NCBI RefSeq assembly: GCF_037023745.1
Contig: NZ_CP146101.1
Span: 1,860,001-1,924,000 of the forward strand
Direction of reading: 5' to 3'
From: Streptomyces sp. SCSIO 30461
GTDB lineage: Bacteria > Actinomycetota > Actinomycetes > Streptomycetales > Streptomycetaceae
Length of the DNA: 64,000 nt
The translations under genes were made by a program, and so were the position numbers. Below, in pieces: positions 1-11,464 of the stretch. Numbering within the stretch: position 1 is the first letter of the stretch; every line of letters begins with the position of its first letter. The notes below the pieces were generated by a model. The model worked only from the letters and a program-made list of their open reading frames with translations. It made no database searches and was not told the DNA's origin.

Positions 1-195
1 GGGCTGCTCGGCCTGCTGGTGATGAATGTGATCCTCGGCCCTTCCGCGATCGTCCTCGGCGCTCTCGCCCTGCTGCGCGGCACCGCCCGCCGCGGGCGAG
101 CCCTGCTCGGTCTCGGTCTCGGCATCGCCGACCTCGTCGTGCTCGTCGTGCTCCTCGACAGCAGCAACGCCGTCGTCTGGAGCTTCGGCGGCTGA
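1..195 (+). CDS. C-terminal end of a small membrane protein, DUF4190-like (partial)
   Basis: The window opens inside this gene. The visible 64 residues are almost all hydrophobic: two membrane segments (roughly visible residues 1-24 and 34-53) separated by a short basic loop rich in Arg (GTARRGRA), followed by a short tail ending in SFGG. The pattern of small-residue helices around a GxxAL/LGLGLGIADL core resembles the C-terminus of DUF4190-type two-helix membrane proteins common in actinobacteria. Function is unknown. The N-terminus is outside the window, so the family assignment rests only on the last two helices and is tentative. Confidence 0.6.
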   Translation, partial: GLLGLLVMNVILGPSAIVLGALALLRGTARRGRALLGLGLGIADLVVLVVLLDSSNAVVWSFGG

Positions 196-304
196 TACCG
201 CACCGACTCCCGGCCGGGTGCCCCCGACACCGTCCGGCCGGTGCCGCGGTCGGGCCGCGGCCGCCGGGCTGCTCGGTCGACGCCGCCCGGTCCGTCCGAG
301 TCAT

Positions 305-332
305 GGGCACCCGGCCGCGCGGCCGGGTGCCC
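305..332. terminator. Palindromic hairpin between the DUF4190-like gene and the desulfurase
   Basis: Arms GGGCACCCGGCC and GGCCGGGTGCCC (12 bp, perfect) flank a GCGC loop. It lies 109 bp after the upstream stop and 25 bp before the next start. There is no U-run, as is usual for Streptomyces terminators. A 5' UTR or regulatory hairpin of the downstream gene is also possible. Confidence 0.5.
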
Positions 333-357
333 CATGACTCGTAGAATCGTGGGCACC

Positions 358-1521
358 ATGGCATACCTCGACCACGCCGCGACCACTCCGATGCTTCCGG
401 AAGCGATCGAGGCGATGACCGCCCAGCTCGCTGTCACCGGAAACGCCTCGTCGTTGCACGCCGCGGGCCGCCGGGCCCGCCGTACAGTCGAGGAGGCCAG
501 GGAGACGCTCGCCGAAGCGCTCGGCGCGCGTCCCAGCGAGGTGGTCCTCACCTCCGGTGGCACCGAGGCGGACAACCTCGCCGTGAAGGGCCTGTACTGG
601 GCCCGCCGCGACGCAGACCCCCGCCGTACCCGGGTGCTGTCCAGCCCCGTCGAGCACCACGCCGTACTCGACGCCGTGCACTGGCTCGGCGAGCACGAGG
701 GCGCCACCATCGAGTACCTGCCCGTCGACCGGCAGGGCCGCGTGCACCCCGAGGCTCTGCGTGAGGCGGTCGAGCGGGACCCGGGGGACGTCGCCCTGGC
801 CACCGTGATGTGGGCCAACAACGAGATCGGCACAGTGCTCCCGATCCGTGAACTCGCCGACACGGCAGCCGAGTACGGCATTCCGCTGCACTCCGACGCC
901 GTGCAGGCCTTCGGACAGCTCGATGTGGACTTCGCGGCGTCGGGCCTCGCCGCGATGACCGTAAGCGCCCACAAGATCGGCGGCCCCTACGGCATCGGCG
1001 CCCTGCTGCTCGGCCGGGAGCACACCCCTGTGCCGGTGCTGCACGGCGGCGGCCAGGAACGCCATGTCCGCTCCGGCACCCTCGATGTACCCGCCGTGGC
1101 CGCCTTCGCCGTCGCCGGGCGGCTCGCGGCGGAGCGGCGTGCGGACTTCGTGCACGAGGTCGGCGCCCTGCGGGACCGGCTGGTCGACGCCGTACGCGCC
1201 GCCGTACCCGACGCGATCCTCGGCGGCGACCCCGAGCACCGACTGCCGGCCAACGCCCATTTCACCTTCCCCGGCTGCGAGGGCGACTCGCTGCTGCTGC
1301 TGCTCGACGCCCAGGGCATCGAGTGCTCCACCGGCTCCGCGTGTACGGCCGGGATCGCACAGCCCAGCCATGTGCTGCTGGCCACCGGCACCGATCCCGA
1401 GCTGGCCCGCGGGACGCTTCGATTCAGCCTTGGCCACACCTCCACTCAGAAGGACGTGGAGGCGGTCGCGAAGGCCATCGGTCCGGTGGTCGAGCGGGCG
1501 CGTTCGGCCGGACTCAGCTAG
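358..1521 (+). CDS. Cysteine desulfurase (IscS/NifS class), 387 aa
   Basis: PLP enzyme that converts cysteine to alanine and an enzyme-bound persulfide. The class-V aminotransferase fold is clear: N-terminal [34 protein letters not shown]-binding SAHKIGG with Lys206, and the catalytic loop STGSACT with Cys329. Length is normal for IscS-type proteins. I start at ATG 358 because conserved sequence begins directly there ([11 protein letters not shown]); the open frame continues upstream but is Arg/Pro/Gly-rich with no family resemblance. No iscU/sufU gene is adjacent. mnmA lies one gene away, which suggests a role as sulfur donor for tRNA 2-thiouridine. The third base of the TAG stop (1521) is also the first base of a 175-bp inverted-repeat element, so the element abuts the coding end exactly. 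Confidence 0.93.
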   Translation: MAYLDHAATTPMLPEAIEAMTAQLAVTGNASSLHAAGRRARRTVEEARETLAEALGARPSEVVLTSGGTEADNLAVKGLYWARRDADPRRTRVLSSPVEHHAVLDAVHWLGEHEGATIEYLPVDRQGRVHPEALREAVERDPGDVALATVMWANNEIGTVLPIRELADTAAEYGIPLHSDAVQAFGQLDVDFAASGLAAMTVSAHKIGGPYGIGALLLGREHTPVPVLHGGGQERHVRSGTLDVPAVAAFAVAGRLAAERRADFVHEVGALRDRLVDAVRAAVPDAILGGDPEHRLPANAHFTFPGCEGDSLLLLLDAQGIECSTGSACTAGIAQPSHVLLATGTDPELARGTLRFSLGHTSTQKDVEAVAKAIGPVVERARSAGLS

Positions 1522-1695
1522 GGCGTGTTGCGAAAGTAGCTCCGTCCGCCCGCAGGGCGGGGCCTGCGGCGTCTGGTGCGTGCGATCGCAAGGCGGAGGA
1601 TCATCCTCGTACTGGACGTACGTGGATGACTCCGACAACGCAGCGAGCGTGCGTGCCAGACGCCGCGGGTCAGGAGGGACTTTCGCAACACGCCC
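1521..1695. mobile_element. 175-bp MITE-like inverted-repeat element, copy 1
   Basis: Ends are GGGCGTGTTGCGAAAGT and its reverse complement ACTTTCGCAACACGCCC (17-bp perfect terminal inverted repeats). Inner arms also pair (GCGGCGTCTGG with CCAGACGCCGC) and the tip carries GTACTGGACGTAC, so the element can fold into one long imperfect hairpin. It is flanked by TA on the left and TG on the right. A second copy at 61308-61482 has the same length and differs at two positions by my reading. It encodes no protein I would support, so a transposase elsewhere in the genome would have to mobilise it (inference). Confidence 0.85.
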
Positions 1696-1742
1696 TGGTG
1701 CCGTGGCCGGATCGGTTTGCCGGGCGTCGCGAGCCGGTGAAC

Positions 1743-2426
1743 CTATCCGGTCACAGCGCTGGACACATCGGACTCCTTCGGCAGGGGAGCCGAGCGCACC
1801 AGCCTCAGATAACGGTCCCAGTCCCAGTGCGGACCGGGATCGGTGTGGTCCGCACCCGGCACCTCCACATGCCCGATGATGTGCTCCCGGTCCACCGGGA
1901 CTCCGTACCGCCGGCAGATCCCGGCCGTCAGCCGCGCCGACGCGGAGTACATCGCGTCCGTGAAGTCCTGCGGCCGGTCCACGAAGCCCTCGTGCTCGAT
2001 CCCGATACTGCGCTCGTTCATCGAGCGGCTCCCGGCGTGGTACGCCACGTCGAGTTCACGTACCAGCTGGGCCGTCCGCCCGTCCTTGCCCACCACATAG
2101 TGGGTCGCCGCGCGGTGCCCCGGGTCCTTGAAGACCTTCAGCGCGGTCGCGTAGCTGCCCTGGACGACATGGATCACCACCCGGTCGATCCCGTAGTCGT
2201 CAGGGCGGTCGGCCCTGCGCCAGTTGGCCCTGGACGCCGCAGTCCACAGCGCCCCCGGGTGGTCGAGTTCGCCCTCCACCCGCTTCTTCTCGACCCCGGG
2301 CAGCCGCCACCACCAGCGCCTCAGCTCGTCATGGGCCGCCACACCCGTGCCCACGAGCGCGGCCCCGCCGCCGATCAGCACCACCCTGCGGCCGACACCT
2401 CGCCGTCCGTCTCCACTGCTGCCCAT
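1743..2426 (-). CDS. Secreted N-acetylmuramoyl-L-alanine amidase (Amidase_2), 227 aa
   Basis: Zinc amidase predicted to cut the bond between muramic acid and the L-Ala of the stem peptide. The N-terminus has a basic region ending in a twin-Arg (GVGRRVVLIGGG) and a hydrophobic stretch at about residues 15-31, consistent with Tat-type export or membrane anchoring. The Amidase_2/PGRP fold follows: IDRVVIHVVQGS (first zinc His), ATHYVVGKDG, a Glu in SIGIEHEG, and GHVEVPGADHTDPG with the later zinc His and Asp. It is divergent from mnmA with 85 bp between starts, in a position unrelated to cell-wall genes. Substrate and physiological role (recycling, germination or turnover) cannot be told from sequence. 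Confidence 0.9.
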   Translation of the reverse strand: MGSSGDGRRGVGRRVVLIGGGAALVGTGVAAHDELRRWWWRLPGVEKKRVEGELDHPGALWTAASRANWRRADRPDDYGIDRVVIHVVQGSYATALKVFKDPGHRAATHYVVGKDGRTAQLVRELDVAYHAGSRSMNERSIGIEHEGFVDRPQDFTDAMYSASARLTAGICRRYGVPVDREHIIGHVEVPGADHTDPGPHWDWDRYLRLVRSAPLPKESDVSSAVTG

Positions 2427-2511
2427 GCCACCCCTATGCCGCCTGCTCTCTCACAGATGAACGCTTACTCGTGAGTCGGCGGTTCCCGGAGCCCCGTACC
2501 CTGGTAGGGCT

Positions 2512-3639
2512 ATGACTCAGACTCCTCCGCGTCCGCTCCGTGTGCTCGCCGCCATGTCCGGCGGTGTGGACTCCGCCGTCGCCGCCGCCCGCGCCGTCGA
2601 AGCCGGGCACGATGTCACCGGCGTGCACCTGGCGCTCTCCGCTAACCCCCAGTCCTTCCGCACCGGTGCCCGCGGCTGCTGCACCATCGAGGACTCGCGC
2701 GACGCACGCCGCGCCGCCGATGTCATCGGCATCCCCTTCTACGTGTGGGACCTCGCCGAGCGCTTTCGCGAGGACGTCGTGGAGGACTTCGTCGCGGAGT
2801 ACGAGGCCGGCCGTACGCCCAACCCGTGCCTGCGCTGCAACGAGAAGATCAAGTTCGCCGCGCTGCTGGACAAGGCCCTGGCGCTCGGCTTCGACGCCGT
2901 GTGCACCGGCCACTACGCCACGGTGGTCGTCCGGGAGGACGGCGGCCGGGAGCTGCACCGGGCGAGCGACATGGCCAAGGACCAGTCGTATGTGCTGGGT
3001 GTGCTCGACGAGAAGCAGCTCGCCCACGCGATGTTCCCGCTCGGCGACACCCTCACCACCAAGGACGAGATCCGCGCGGAGGCCGAGCGGCGCGGTCTCG
3101 CCGTGGCGAAGAAGCCCGACAGCCACGACATCTGCTTCATCGCGGACGGTGACACCCAGGGCTTCCTCGCCGACCGCCTCGGCAGGGCGGAAGGCGACAT
3201 CGTGGATGAGACCGGTGCGAAGCTCGGTACGCACGAGGGCGCGTACGGCTTCACCATCGGTCAACGCAAGGGGCTGCGCATCGGCCACCCGGCGCCTGAC
3301 GGCAAGCCGCGTTACGTATTGGACATCTCTCCCGTGAACAACACGGTCACGGTGGGACCGGCCGAAGCGCTCGCGGTCAGCGCGCTGACCGCGATCAAGC
3401 CGCGCTGGTGCGGCGCCGCCCCGCAGGGTCCGGGCGGCTACACCGCTCAGCTGCGCGCCCACGGCGGCGAGACCGAGGTCACCGCCGAGCTGACCGACGG
3501 CGAGCTGAAGGTCGCCTTCGGCGAGCCGGTGCGCGGAGTGGCGCCCGGCCAGGCGATCGTGCTGTACGACGGCACCCGCGTGGTCGGCTCGGCGACGATT
3601 GCGACGACGGTACGGCGGGGCGCGGACGCGGTCGCGTAG
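2512..3639 (+). CDS. mnmA: tRNA-specific 2-thiouridylase MnmA, 375 aa
   Basis: Adenylates and thiolates U34 of tRNA-Lys, -Glu and -Gln. The PP-loop SGGVDS is at residues 16-21. The two catalytic cysteines are Cys106 (NPCLRCN) and Cys208 (DICFIADGD). The C-terminal beta domain contains [12 protein letters not shown]. Full length for the family. ATG 2512 follows TACCCT with 9 bp between, a layout typical of leaderless Streptomyces mRNAs, and no strong ribosome site is visible. The cysteine desulfurase at 358-1521 is the likely sulfur donor, although the divergent amidase gene separates them. The window also holds tRNA-Glu and tRNA-Gln genes, but with CTC and CTG anticodons, whose wobble base C is not the U34 substrate. 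Confidence 0.95.
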   Translation: MTQTPPRPLRVLAAMSGGVDSAVAAARAVEAGHDVTGVHLALSANPQSFRTGARGCCTIEDSRDARRAADVIGIPFYVWDLAERFREDVVEDFVAEYEAGRTPNPCLRCNEKIKFAALLDKALALGFDAVCTGHYATVVVREDGGRELHRASDMAKDQSYVLGVLDEKQLAHAMFPLGDTLTTKDEIRAEAERRGLAVAKKPDSHDICFIADGDTQGFLADRLGRAEGDIVDETGAKLGTHEGAYGFTIGQRKGLRIGHPAPDGKPRYVLDISPVNNTVTVGPAEALAVSALTAIKPRWCGAAPQGPGGYTAQLRAHGGETEVTAELTDGELKVAFGEPVRGVAPGQAIVLYDGTRVVGSATIATTVRRGADAVA

Positions 3640-3735
3640 GCAGGGGATCAGGCCCGCTCCGCCGGCTGCCGCCCCGGTGCGGTTGACTCGTCGGCACGGT
3701 GCGGGGACCCCGCGGGCGCCCCGTAATGTGACCGT

Positions 3736-4275
3736 ATGAACATCTGTGTCTTCCTGTCCGCCGCCGACCTGGACGAGCGCTACACCCGGCCCGCCCGTGA
3801 GTTCGCCGAACTGCTCGGCAAAGGCGGCCACACACTCGTCTGGGGAGGGTCGGACGTCGGCCTGATGAAGGTCGTCGCCGACGGTGTGCAGGAGGCCGGA
3901 GGGCGCCTGGTCGGTGTGTCCGTGGAGTTCCTCTCGGACCGGTCGCGCGCCGTCGCCGACGAGATGGTCGTGGCACGCGATCTCGCCGAGCGCAAGGCGC
4001 AGATGCTCGGCCGGGCGGATGCCGTGGTGATCATGGTCGGTGGTACGGGCACCCTGGACGAGGCCACCGAGATCCTGGAACTGAAGAAGCACGGACACGC
4101 CACCATGCCGGTGGTGCTGCTCAACACCGCGGGCTTCTACGACGGTCTCAGGCAGCAGTTCCTGCGTATGGATGCCGAGGGCTTCCTGCCGGTGCCCCTG
4201 GGCGACCTGGTGTTCTTCGCCGAGGAGCCCGTCGGCGCCCTTGCCTACCTTGAGGAGTCCTCGGGCGTGCGGTGA
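3736..4275 (+). CDS. LOG-family (TIGR00730) phosphoribohydrolase-like protein, 179 aa
   Basis: Family members are Rossmann-like 'lysine decarboxylase-like' proteins; characterised ones release free cytokinin from the riboside 5'-monophosphate. The N-terminal strand NICVFLSAADLDERY, GHTLVWGGSDVGLMK and the loop VGGTGTLDEATEILELKKHG replace the usual PGGxGTxxE signature with VGGTGTxxE, so the phosphate-binding loop has a conservative variation while the catalytic Glu and Lys are kept. LNTAGFYDGL matches the usual 'GYYDPL' region. The gene is 96 bp after mnmA and 16 bp before the SDR gene. Its biological substrate in Streptomyces is unknown. Confidence 0.85.
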   Translation: MNICVFLSAADLDERYTRPAREFAELLGKGGHTLVWGGSDVGLMKVVADGVQEAGGRLVGVSVEFLSDRSRAVADEMVVARDLAERKAQMLGRADAVVIMVGGTGTLDEATEILELKKHGHATMPVVLLNTAGFYDGLRQQFLRMDAEGFLPVPLGDLVFFAEEPVGALAYLEESSGVR

Positions 4276-4291
4276 TGCGAGCATGGTCTTC

Positions 4292-4981
4292 ATGGCTACC
4301 CATCTGATCACCGGCGCGGGCTCCGGCATCGGCGCCGCCGTCACACGGCGTCTGCACGAGCGCGGGGACGAACTCGTGCTGCTGGCGCGCGACGCGGGCC
4401 GCGCCAAGGAGCTTGCCCAGGCGTATCCCGGCGCCCGCACGCTCGTCGGCGACCTCGCCGCGCCCGACCGGCTCTCCTGGGCGTTCTCGCACCAGACCAT
4501 GCCGGAACGCGTCGACTCGCTGCTGCACATCGCCGGAATCGTGGACCTGGGGCCGGTCGGCGAGCTCACCCCGAGGGCCTGGCATGCCCAACTCGATGTG
4601 AACCTGGTCGGGCCGGCCGAGCTGACCCGGCTGGTACTGCCGCAACTGCGGGTCGCACAGGGCACGGTGATCTTCGTGAACTCGGGCGCCGGGCTCAACG
4701 CCCACGCGGACTGGAGTGCCTACGCGGCCTCCAAGCACGGTCTCAAGGCCCTCGCAGACTCGCTGCGCCAGGAGGAGAGGCCCAACGGCATCCGGGTCAG
4801 TTCGGTCTACCCGGGGCGTACCGCCAGTCCGATGCAGGCCAAGGTGCACCAGCAGGAAGGCAAGGAGTACGACCCGGCCCGCTGGATCGGCACGGAGTCG
4901 GTCGCGACGACGATCCTCACAGCACTCGATCTGCCGCGTGACGCGGAGATCAACGACCTCACGGTGCGGCCGGGACTGTGA
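4292..4981 (+). CDS. Short-chain dehydrogenase/reductase, 229 aa
   Basis: Classical SDR using NAD(P)H. The nucleotide loop is TGAGSGIG near the N-terminus, followed by the IAG motif in LLHIAGIVDLG, catalytic Ser131 (FVNSGAG), Tyr144 and Lys148 (YAASKHG), and the PG motif in SVYPGRT. ATG 4292 gives the usual short beta-strand lead (MATHLITGAG). An in-frame ATG at 4283 is equally possible. It sits in a tight run with the LOG-family gene upstream and the MetE-like gene downstream, overlapping the latter by four bases (GTGA), so co-translation is likely. Substrate is unknown. Confidence 0.9.
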   Translation: MATHLITGAGSGIGAAVTRRLHERGDELVLLARDAGRAKELAQAYPGARTLVGDLAAPDRLSWAFSHQTMPERVDSLLHIAGIVDLGPVGELTPRAWHAQLDVNLVGPAELTRLVLPQLRVAQGTVIFVNSGAGLNAHADWSAYAASKHGLKALADSLRQEERPNGIRVSSVYPGRTASPMQAKVHQQEGKEYDPARWIGTESVATTILTALDLPRDAEINDLTVRPGL

Positions 4982-6051
4982 CAGACCGAACGGAACAGGC
5001 AAGCCGAACAGACCGCACAGACCGGATGGATCGGGTGGAACGGACAGGCGGGACCGTCGAGGACTTCGTGTGGGGCCGGGCAACCGGCGTCGGCTCCATG
5101 CCGGGCGGCGATGCCCGCGAGGCGGCCAAGACCGTCACCGGCTCCTTCGATAACTTCCCGTTTCTGCCCGAACTCCCCGCCAGGGGCCCGGGCTCGGACA
5201 TGATCGGCCGGACCATCGGCCTGCTGGTGGACATGTACGGGCATGTCGAGCCGAGCGGCTGGCGGGTCAGCGACCGGCCGGGGCGCGATACCCGGCGCGC
5301 CAGGTCGTGGCTCGGCGAGGACCTGGACGCGCTGGAGGAGTTCACCCAGGGATACGAGGGTCCGCTGAAGGTCCAGGCCGTCGGGCCGTGGACGCTGGCC
5401 GCCGCGCTGGAGCTGCGGAACGGCGAGGCTGCGCTGGCCGACCCGGGAGCCTGCCGTGACCTCGCGGCCTCGCTCACCGAGGGGCTGCGCGGGCATCTCG
5501 CCGAGGTGCGGCGGCGGGTTCCGGAAGCACGGCTGGTGCTTCAGCTCGACGAGCCGTCCCTCACCGCGGTGCTGCGCGGGCGGATCAGGACCGCCAGCGG
5601 TTACCGGACGCACCGGGCGGTGGACCGGCAGCTCGTGGAGAGCGCGCTGCGTGATGTGCGGGCGGTCACGGACGGCCCCGTGGTGGTGCACTCCTGCGCC
5701 CCGGACGTGCCGTTCGCGCTGTTGCGCAGGGCCGGGGCCACCGGGGTCTCGTTCGATTTCAGCCTGCTCACCGAGCGTGATGAGGAGGCGATCGGCGAGG
5801 CGGTCGAAGGTGGTACGAAGCTTCTGGCCGGGGTGGTCGCATCCGCAGACGGCCCGTTGTCGGACCCGGGCGGTAGCGTCATGGGTGTCAGGACGCTGTG
5901 GCGCAGGCTGGGGCTGAGTCCGGGGACTCTTGAGGGGTCTGTGGTAATCACTCCTTCGTGTGGGCTGGCGGGTGCTTCGCCCGCCTATGCGCGGGCGGCG
6001 CTCGCGCACTGTGTCAGGGCGGCGAGATCACTCGCGGACAACCCTGAGTAG
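4978..6051 (+). CDS. MetE-like (cobalamin-independent methionine synthase C-terminal domain) protein, 357 aa
   Basis: TIM-barrel protein of the UROD/MetE superfamily, about half the length of full MetE and lacking its N-terminal domain. Visible features are GVGSMPGGDA near the start, LVLQLDEPSL, VVVHSCAPDVPFALL (matching the HxC zinc ligands of MetE), GVSFDFSLL, and ITPSCGLAGASP (position of the last zinc Cys). Such short forms are common in actinobacteria and may transfer methyl groups from an alternative donor; activity here is inferred. The GTG start overlaps the SDR stop (GTGA). A later in-frame ATG at 5026 is an alternative, because the first 16 residues (Thr/Asp/Arg repeats) look unconserved. 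Confidence 0.85.
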   Translation: MTDRTEQASRTDRTDRMDRVERTGGTVEDFVWGRATGVGSMPGGDAREAAKTVTGSFDNFPFLPELPARGPGSDMIGRTIGLLVDMYGHVEPSGWRVSDRPGRDTRRARSWLGEDLDALEEFTQGYEGPLKVQAVGPWTLAAALELRNGEAALADPGACRDLAASLTEGLRGHLAEVRRRVPEARLVLQLDEPSLTAVLRGRIRTASGYRTHRAVDRQLVESALRDVRAVTDGPVVVHSCAPDVPFALLRRAGATGVSFDFSLLTERDEEAIGEAVEGGTKLLAGVVASADGPLSDPGGSVMGVRTLWRRLGLSPGTLEGSVVITPSCGLAGASPAYARAALAHCVRAARSLADNPE

Positions 6052-6071
6052 TGGACTTGGGGCTGAGGTAA

Positions 6072-8270
<2,199 letters not shown>

Positions 8271-8532
8271 AGCCGAAGTGCGGTCAAGAATGGCACGTAT
8301 GATCGACTGTTCCCTCTGGTGGGTTCACCCGATCAGCGCATATCAGAGAGATAAGGGTGGCTGGGCCTCAATCGGGCAAGAGCTGTAGAGCGCTGCCCGT
8401 CCGAGCCTTCCGCAGCCTAGTGTTGAGTTGTGCGCCTGTCGTACACGGCTGCGTGGTGAGGTTCCGGCCGTGGTGGCATGACAGGGAGCCCATCGCGTGG
8501 CATCGGCACCGCCGGCTGTGAGAGGGACGGGT

Positions 8533-10650
8533 ATGGAACCGACCGAGAGCGCCGCCCCGGTCTCACGGCCGCGTGGTTTCCGGGGGTTTGCACATATCGC
8601 CGCCAGGATGCCCTTCCTGGTCGCCGGGCTGGCCGCCCTCACCCTGGCAGCGGGCATCGTCGCGGCACTGACCCAGGGACACCCCCTGTTCCCTGTAGGG
8701 GTCGAGGGCTGGTCCCTCGCTGTGCTCACGGGCCTCATCGTCAGCCATTTGGTCGCACTGGGCCGCGACCGCTGGTGGGGCGGCACCGGCTCGGGTGCCG
8801 CCCTCACCCTCGCCGTGCTGCTGCTCTACGGGTGGGTGCCCGCGGGGCTGGTCAGCCTGACGGTCGTGCTGCTCGTCGGCGCAGCCCGCAGACACCGCTG
8901 GCGGCAAGGGCTGCTGCACGGCGCGGCGGATGTACTGGGCGTCGGCGCCGCGGCCCTGGTGCTCGCCGCGTTCGGCGACGTGCCGACGGTGGACCAGCCC
9001 TGGTCACCCCTGGACTGGGGTGCCGACGCCGGGCCGGAAGTGGTGCTCGCGGCCACCGCCTATCTCGGCGTCACCCGAACGGTGCTGTGGTACACGCTGG
9101 CACCGCAGAGCGGCGGACTCCCCACCGCCGCCCGTACGGCCCTGCTACGGCAGGGCCTTGTCGCGGTGGCGCTGCTCGGCATCGCCCCGCTGATCTGTGT
9201 GGTGGCGACGGCGCTGCCGATCCTGCTGCCGCTGTTCGCCGTGCCGCTGATCGCCCTGGACTCCACCCTGTGGATCGCCCGGGCCCGGGCCGAGGAGCAG
9301 TTGCGTGATCCGCTGACCGGGATGCCCAACCGGCAGTGGCTGCTGGAGCGGACCTGGGCTGCGATCGAGGAAGCCGAGGGCGTAGGCGCCCGGTCCGCAC
9401 TCGTCCTCATCGACCTCGACCGCTTCCGGTCGGTCAATGACACCCTCGGGCATCTGGCGGGCGACCGGCTGCTGCTCCAGATCGCCGAACGGCTGAGGGC
9501 CGCCCTGCCGCGCGGCGCGGAGGCGGCCAGGCTCGGCGGCGACGAGTTCGCCGTACTGCTGCCCACCACGGACTCCGCCACCAGCGCCCAGCGCGTCGCC
9601 CGCCAACTGGTCGGCCGGCTCTCCTCACCGCTCGATCTGGACGGACTCACCCTCGTGCTGGAGGCAAGCGCGGGACTCGCGGTCTTCCCCGATCACGCGG
9701 TGGACGCCGAAGATTTGCTCAGGCGCGCGGACGTGGCGATGTACCAGGCGAAACGCGATCGCTCCGGCGTCGAGGTGTACGAATCGAAAAGGGACTCAAA
9801 CACACCGGACCGGCTCGGGCTGCTGGGCGATCTGCGCAGGGCGCTGGACGCCGGAGACGTGGAGCTGCACTACCAGCCCAAGGTCGGCTTCGACGGCCAG
9901 GTGGTCGGACTCGAGGCGCTGGTGCGCTGGGTGCACCCGGACCGCGGCCGGGTCCCGCCGGACGAGTTCATCGCCATCGCCGAATCCTCCGGACTGATGC
10001 CCCGTCTGACGGAGTACGTCCTGGAGACCGCGCTCGCCCAGGTGGCCCGATGGCGGGCCGAGGGGCTGCACGTCCCGGTCGCCGTCAATGTGTCGCCGCG
10101 CGATGTCCACACCCCCGGATTCGCCGGGGCCGTCGCGGCCCGGCTGGCCCGGCACGGGGTCCCCGCCGGAGCCCTCCAGCTGGAGATCACCGAGCATGTG
10201 CTGCTGGAGGATCCCCAGCGCGCCGCCGACACTCTGGCCGGGCTCGCGGGCCACGGAGTGAAGATGTCCCTCGACGATTTCGGTACCGGCTACTCCTCGC
10301 TGGTACATCTGCGCCGTCTTCCGGTGAGCGAGCTGAAGATCGACCGTTCGTTCGTGGCCCGCCTCGCGATCGACATCCAGGACGCCGCGATCGTCCGTTG
10401 CACCGTCGACCTGGCCCATTCGCTGGGGCTGCTCGTGGTGGCGGAAGGGGTCGAGGACGACGAGACCTGGGAGCGGCTGCGGGACCTGGGCTGCGACGCG
10501 GTCCAGGGCTGGCTGGTCGCCGCGGCGATGCCGCCGCAGGAGACCACGGCCTGGCTCCGTGCCCGCGGCGAACACGGCTGGCGCCGCCCCGTGGGCGAGC
10601 TGCCCGCCGCGGCACCCGCGGACGCGGACAGGCCGCCGGCCATGTCGTGA
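8533..10650 (+). CDS. rmdB: Membrane GGDEF-EAL c-di-GMP enzyme, RmdB type, 705 aa
   Basis: N-terminal half (about residues 15-255) holds six or so membrane helices with no sensory domain I recognise. Then come a GGDEF domain (RLGGDEFAVL; upstream LIDLDRFRSVND) and an EAL domain whose catalytic set is complete: GLEALVRW, AVNVSPRD, LEITEHVLLED, LDDFGTGYSS, LKIDRSF, AEGVEDD and the final QGW. It can therefore in principle both make and hydrolyse c-di-GMP. Next to ligA, this is where I remember RmdB (SCO5495), a phosphodiesterase affecting aerial mycelium formation; the symbol rests on that synteny. Start: ATG 8533 has GAGAGGGA upstream. A GTG at 8497, also with a good site (GGGAG), would add 12 residues. 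Confidence 0.85.
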   Translation: MEPTESAAPVSRPRGFRGFAHIAARMPFLVAGLAALTLAAGIVAALTQGHPLFPVGVEGWSLAVLTGLIVSHLVALGRDRWWGGTGSGAALTLAVLLLYGWVPAGLVSLTVVLLVGAARRHRWRQGLLHGAADVLGVGAAALVLAAFGDVPTVDQPWSPLDWGADAGPEVVLAATAYLGVTRTVLWYTLAPQSGGLPTAARTALLRQGLVAVALLGIAPLICVVATALPILLPLFAVPLIALDSTLWIARARAEEQLRDPLTGMPNRQWLLERTWAAIEEAEGVGARSALVLIDLDRFRSVNDTLGHLAGDRLLLQIAERLRAALPRGAEAARLGGDEFAVLLPTTDSATSAQRVARQLVGRLSSPLDLDGLTLVLEASAGLAVFPDHAVDAEDLLRRADVAMYQAKRDRSGVEVYESKRDSNTPDRLGLLGDLRRALDAGDVELHYQPKVGFDGQVVGLEALVRWVHPDRGRVPPDEFIAIAESSGLMPRLTEYVLETALAQVARWRAEGLHVPVAVNVSPRDVHTPGFAGAVAARLARHGVPAGALQLEITEHVLLEDPQRAADTLAGLAGHGVKMSLDDFGTGYSSLVHLRRLPVSELKIDRSFVARLAIDIQDAAIVRCTVDLAHSLGLLVVAEGVEDDETWERLRDLGCDAVQGWLVAAAMPPQETTAWLRARGEHGWRRPVGELPAAAPADADRPPAMS

Positions 10651-10858
10651 ACCTCGAACGCCTCCGCGGCCGGGCGCCTCGCCGTTGCCGGATCACCTGC
10701 GACGGCCCTGTCCTCCTCGACGCGCGGGCCGCCCTCCACCCCAGGACAGTCGCGACACGGCGGGCTCGGCCTTCGGGGGCCCAGGGCTGCGCCGGACTTC
10801 GCGGGAACCGCTCAGTCGGTCCTACGCTGGTGTGTGGGTTGGTCAAGGCCAGCAGCGG

Positions 10859-11464
10859 CTACAGCGGCCGGAGTTCACCCAGACCGAGCGTGCGCAGGGT
10901 GTGGTTGGCCATGTGGAGATGCCCGACGGCGTTCGGGTGCACCGGATCGTCCAGCCAGGGGATCGGATCCTCGGCGCCGAACCGCGCGTTCCAGTACGCC
11001 TCGTGATCGACGAGGAGGGCGCCGGTGTCCCTCGCGATCTCGCGTACGGCCTGGCAGTAGTCCGGCAGCGTGGCGCGTCTGGCCCGCCCGGTCTCGCCGA
11101 CCGGTACCGGGGTGTGGACCACGATCTGTGCGCCTGCGGTGCGCGCGATGATCGCCCGCATCGCCCGGTGGAACCCGGGGAGGGCGGCTGGTCCGTCGAG
11201 GGCGTCGTTGGTACCGAGGGATACGGAGAGCACGTCGGGGGAGAAGCGGCCGATCAGATGGTCGTAGGAGGCGAGTACCTCGGTGGCCGTCCAGCCCGAG
11301 ACACCGGTGTTCACCACGATGTCGGTCAACCGGTCGAGCTGCCAGCGCACCCGCTCGTGTACGTGCTCGACCCATCCCCGCGCGCCGTGGGTGTGCAGCA
11401 CGCCATGTGTGATGCTGTCACCCGCGGCCACCCAGGTCATCGGTCCGTCGGACAGTCGGATCAT
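10859..11464 (-). CDS. SGNH/GDSL-family hydrolase, 201 aa
   Basis: Esterase/lipase-type fold. Block I GDSITHG carries the catalytic Ser near residue 17. Block II is NTGVSGWTA, block III is LGTNDAL, and block V DDPVHPNAVG carries the Asp-x-x-His pair. All four SGNH blocks are intact, so it should be catalytically competent. No signal peptide is evident, suggesting a cytoplasmic enzyme. The gene stands alone between rmdB (convergent, 208 bp without recognisable content) and gatC (divergent). Substrate unknown. Confidence 0.88.
   Translation of the reverse strand: MIRLSDGPMTWVAAGDSITHGVLHTHGARGWVEHVHERVRWQLDRLTDIVVNTGVSGWTATEVLASYDHLIGRFSPDVLSVSLGTNDALDGPAALPGFHRAMRAIIARTAGAQIVVHTPVPVGETGRARRATLPDYCQAVREIARDTGALLVDHEAYWNARFGAEDPIPWLDDPVHPNAVGHLHMANHTLRTLGLGELRPL

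Noticed and set aside
1521-1695. Start of a minus-strand protein (MSESSTYVQYEDDPP...) inside the repeat element, seen in both copies
   Set aside because: The shared reading frame only reflects the repeated DNA; downstream sequence differs completely and is antisense to real genes.
8271-8532. BldD-like site upstream of rmdB
   Set aside because: The best candidate (around TACACGGCTGCGTGG) matches only half of the consensus, far weaker than the site before cdgC.
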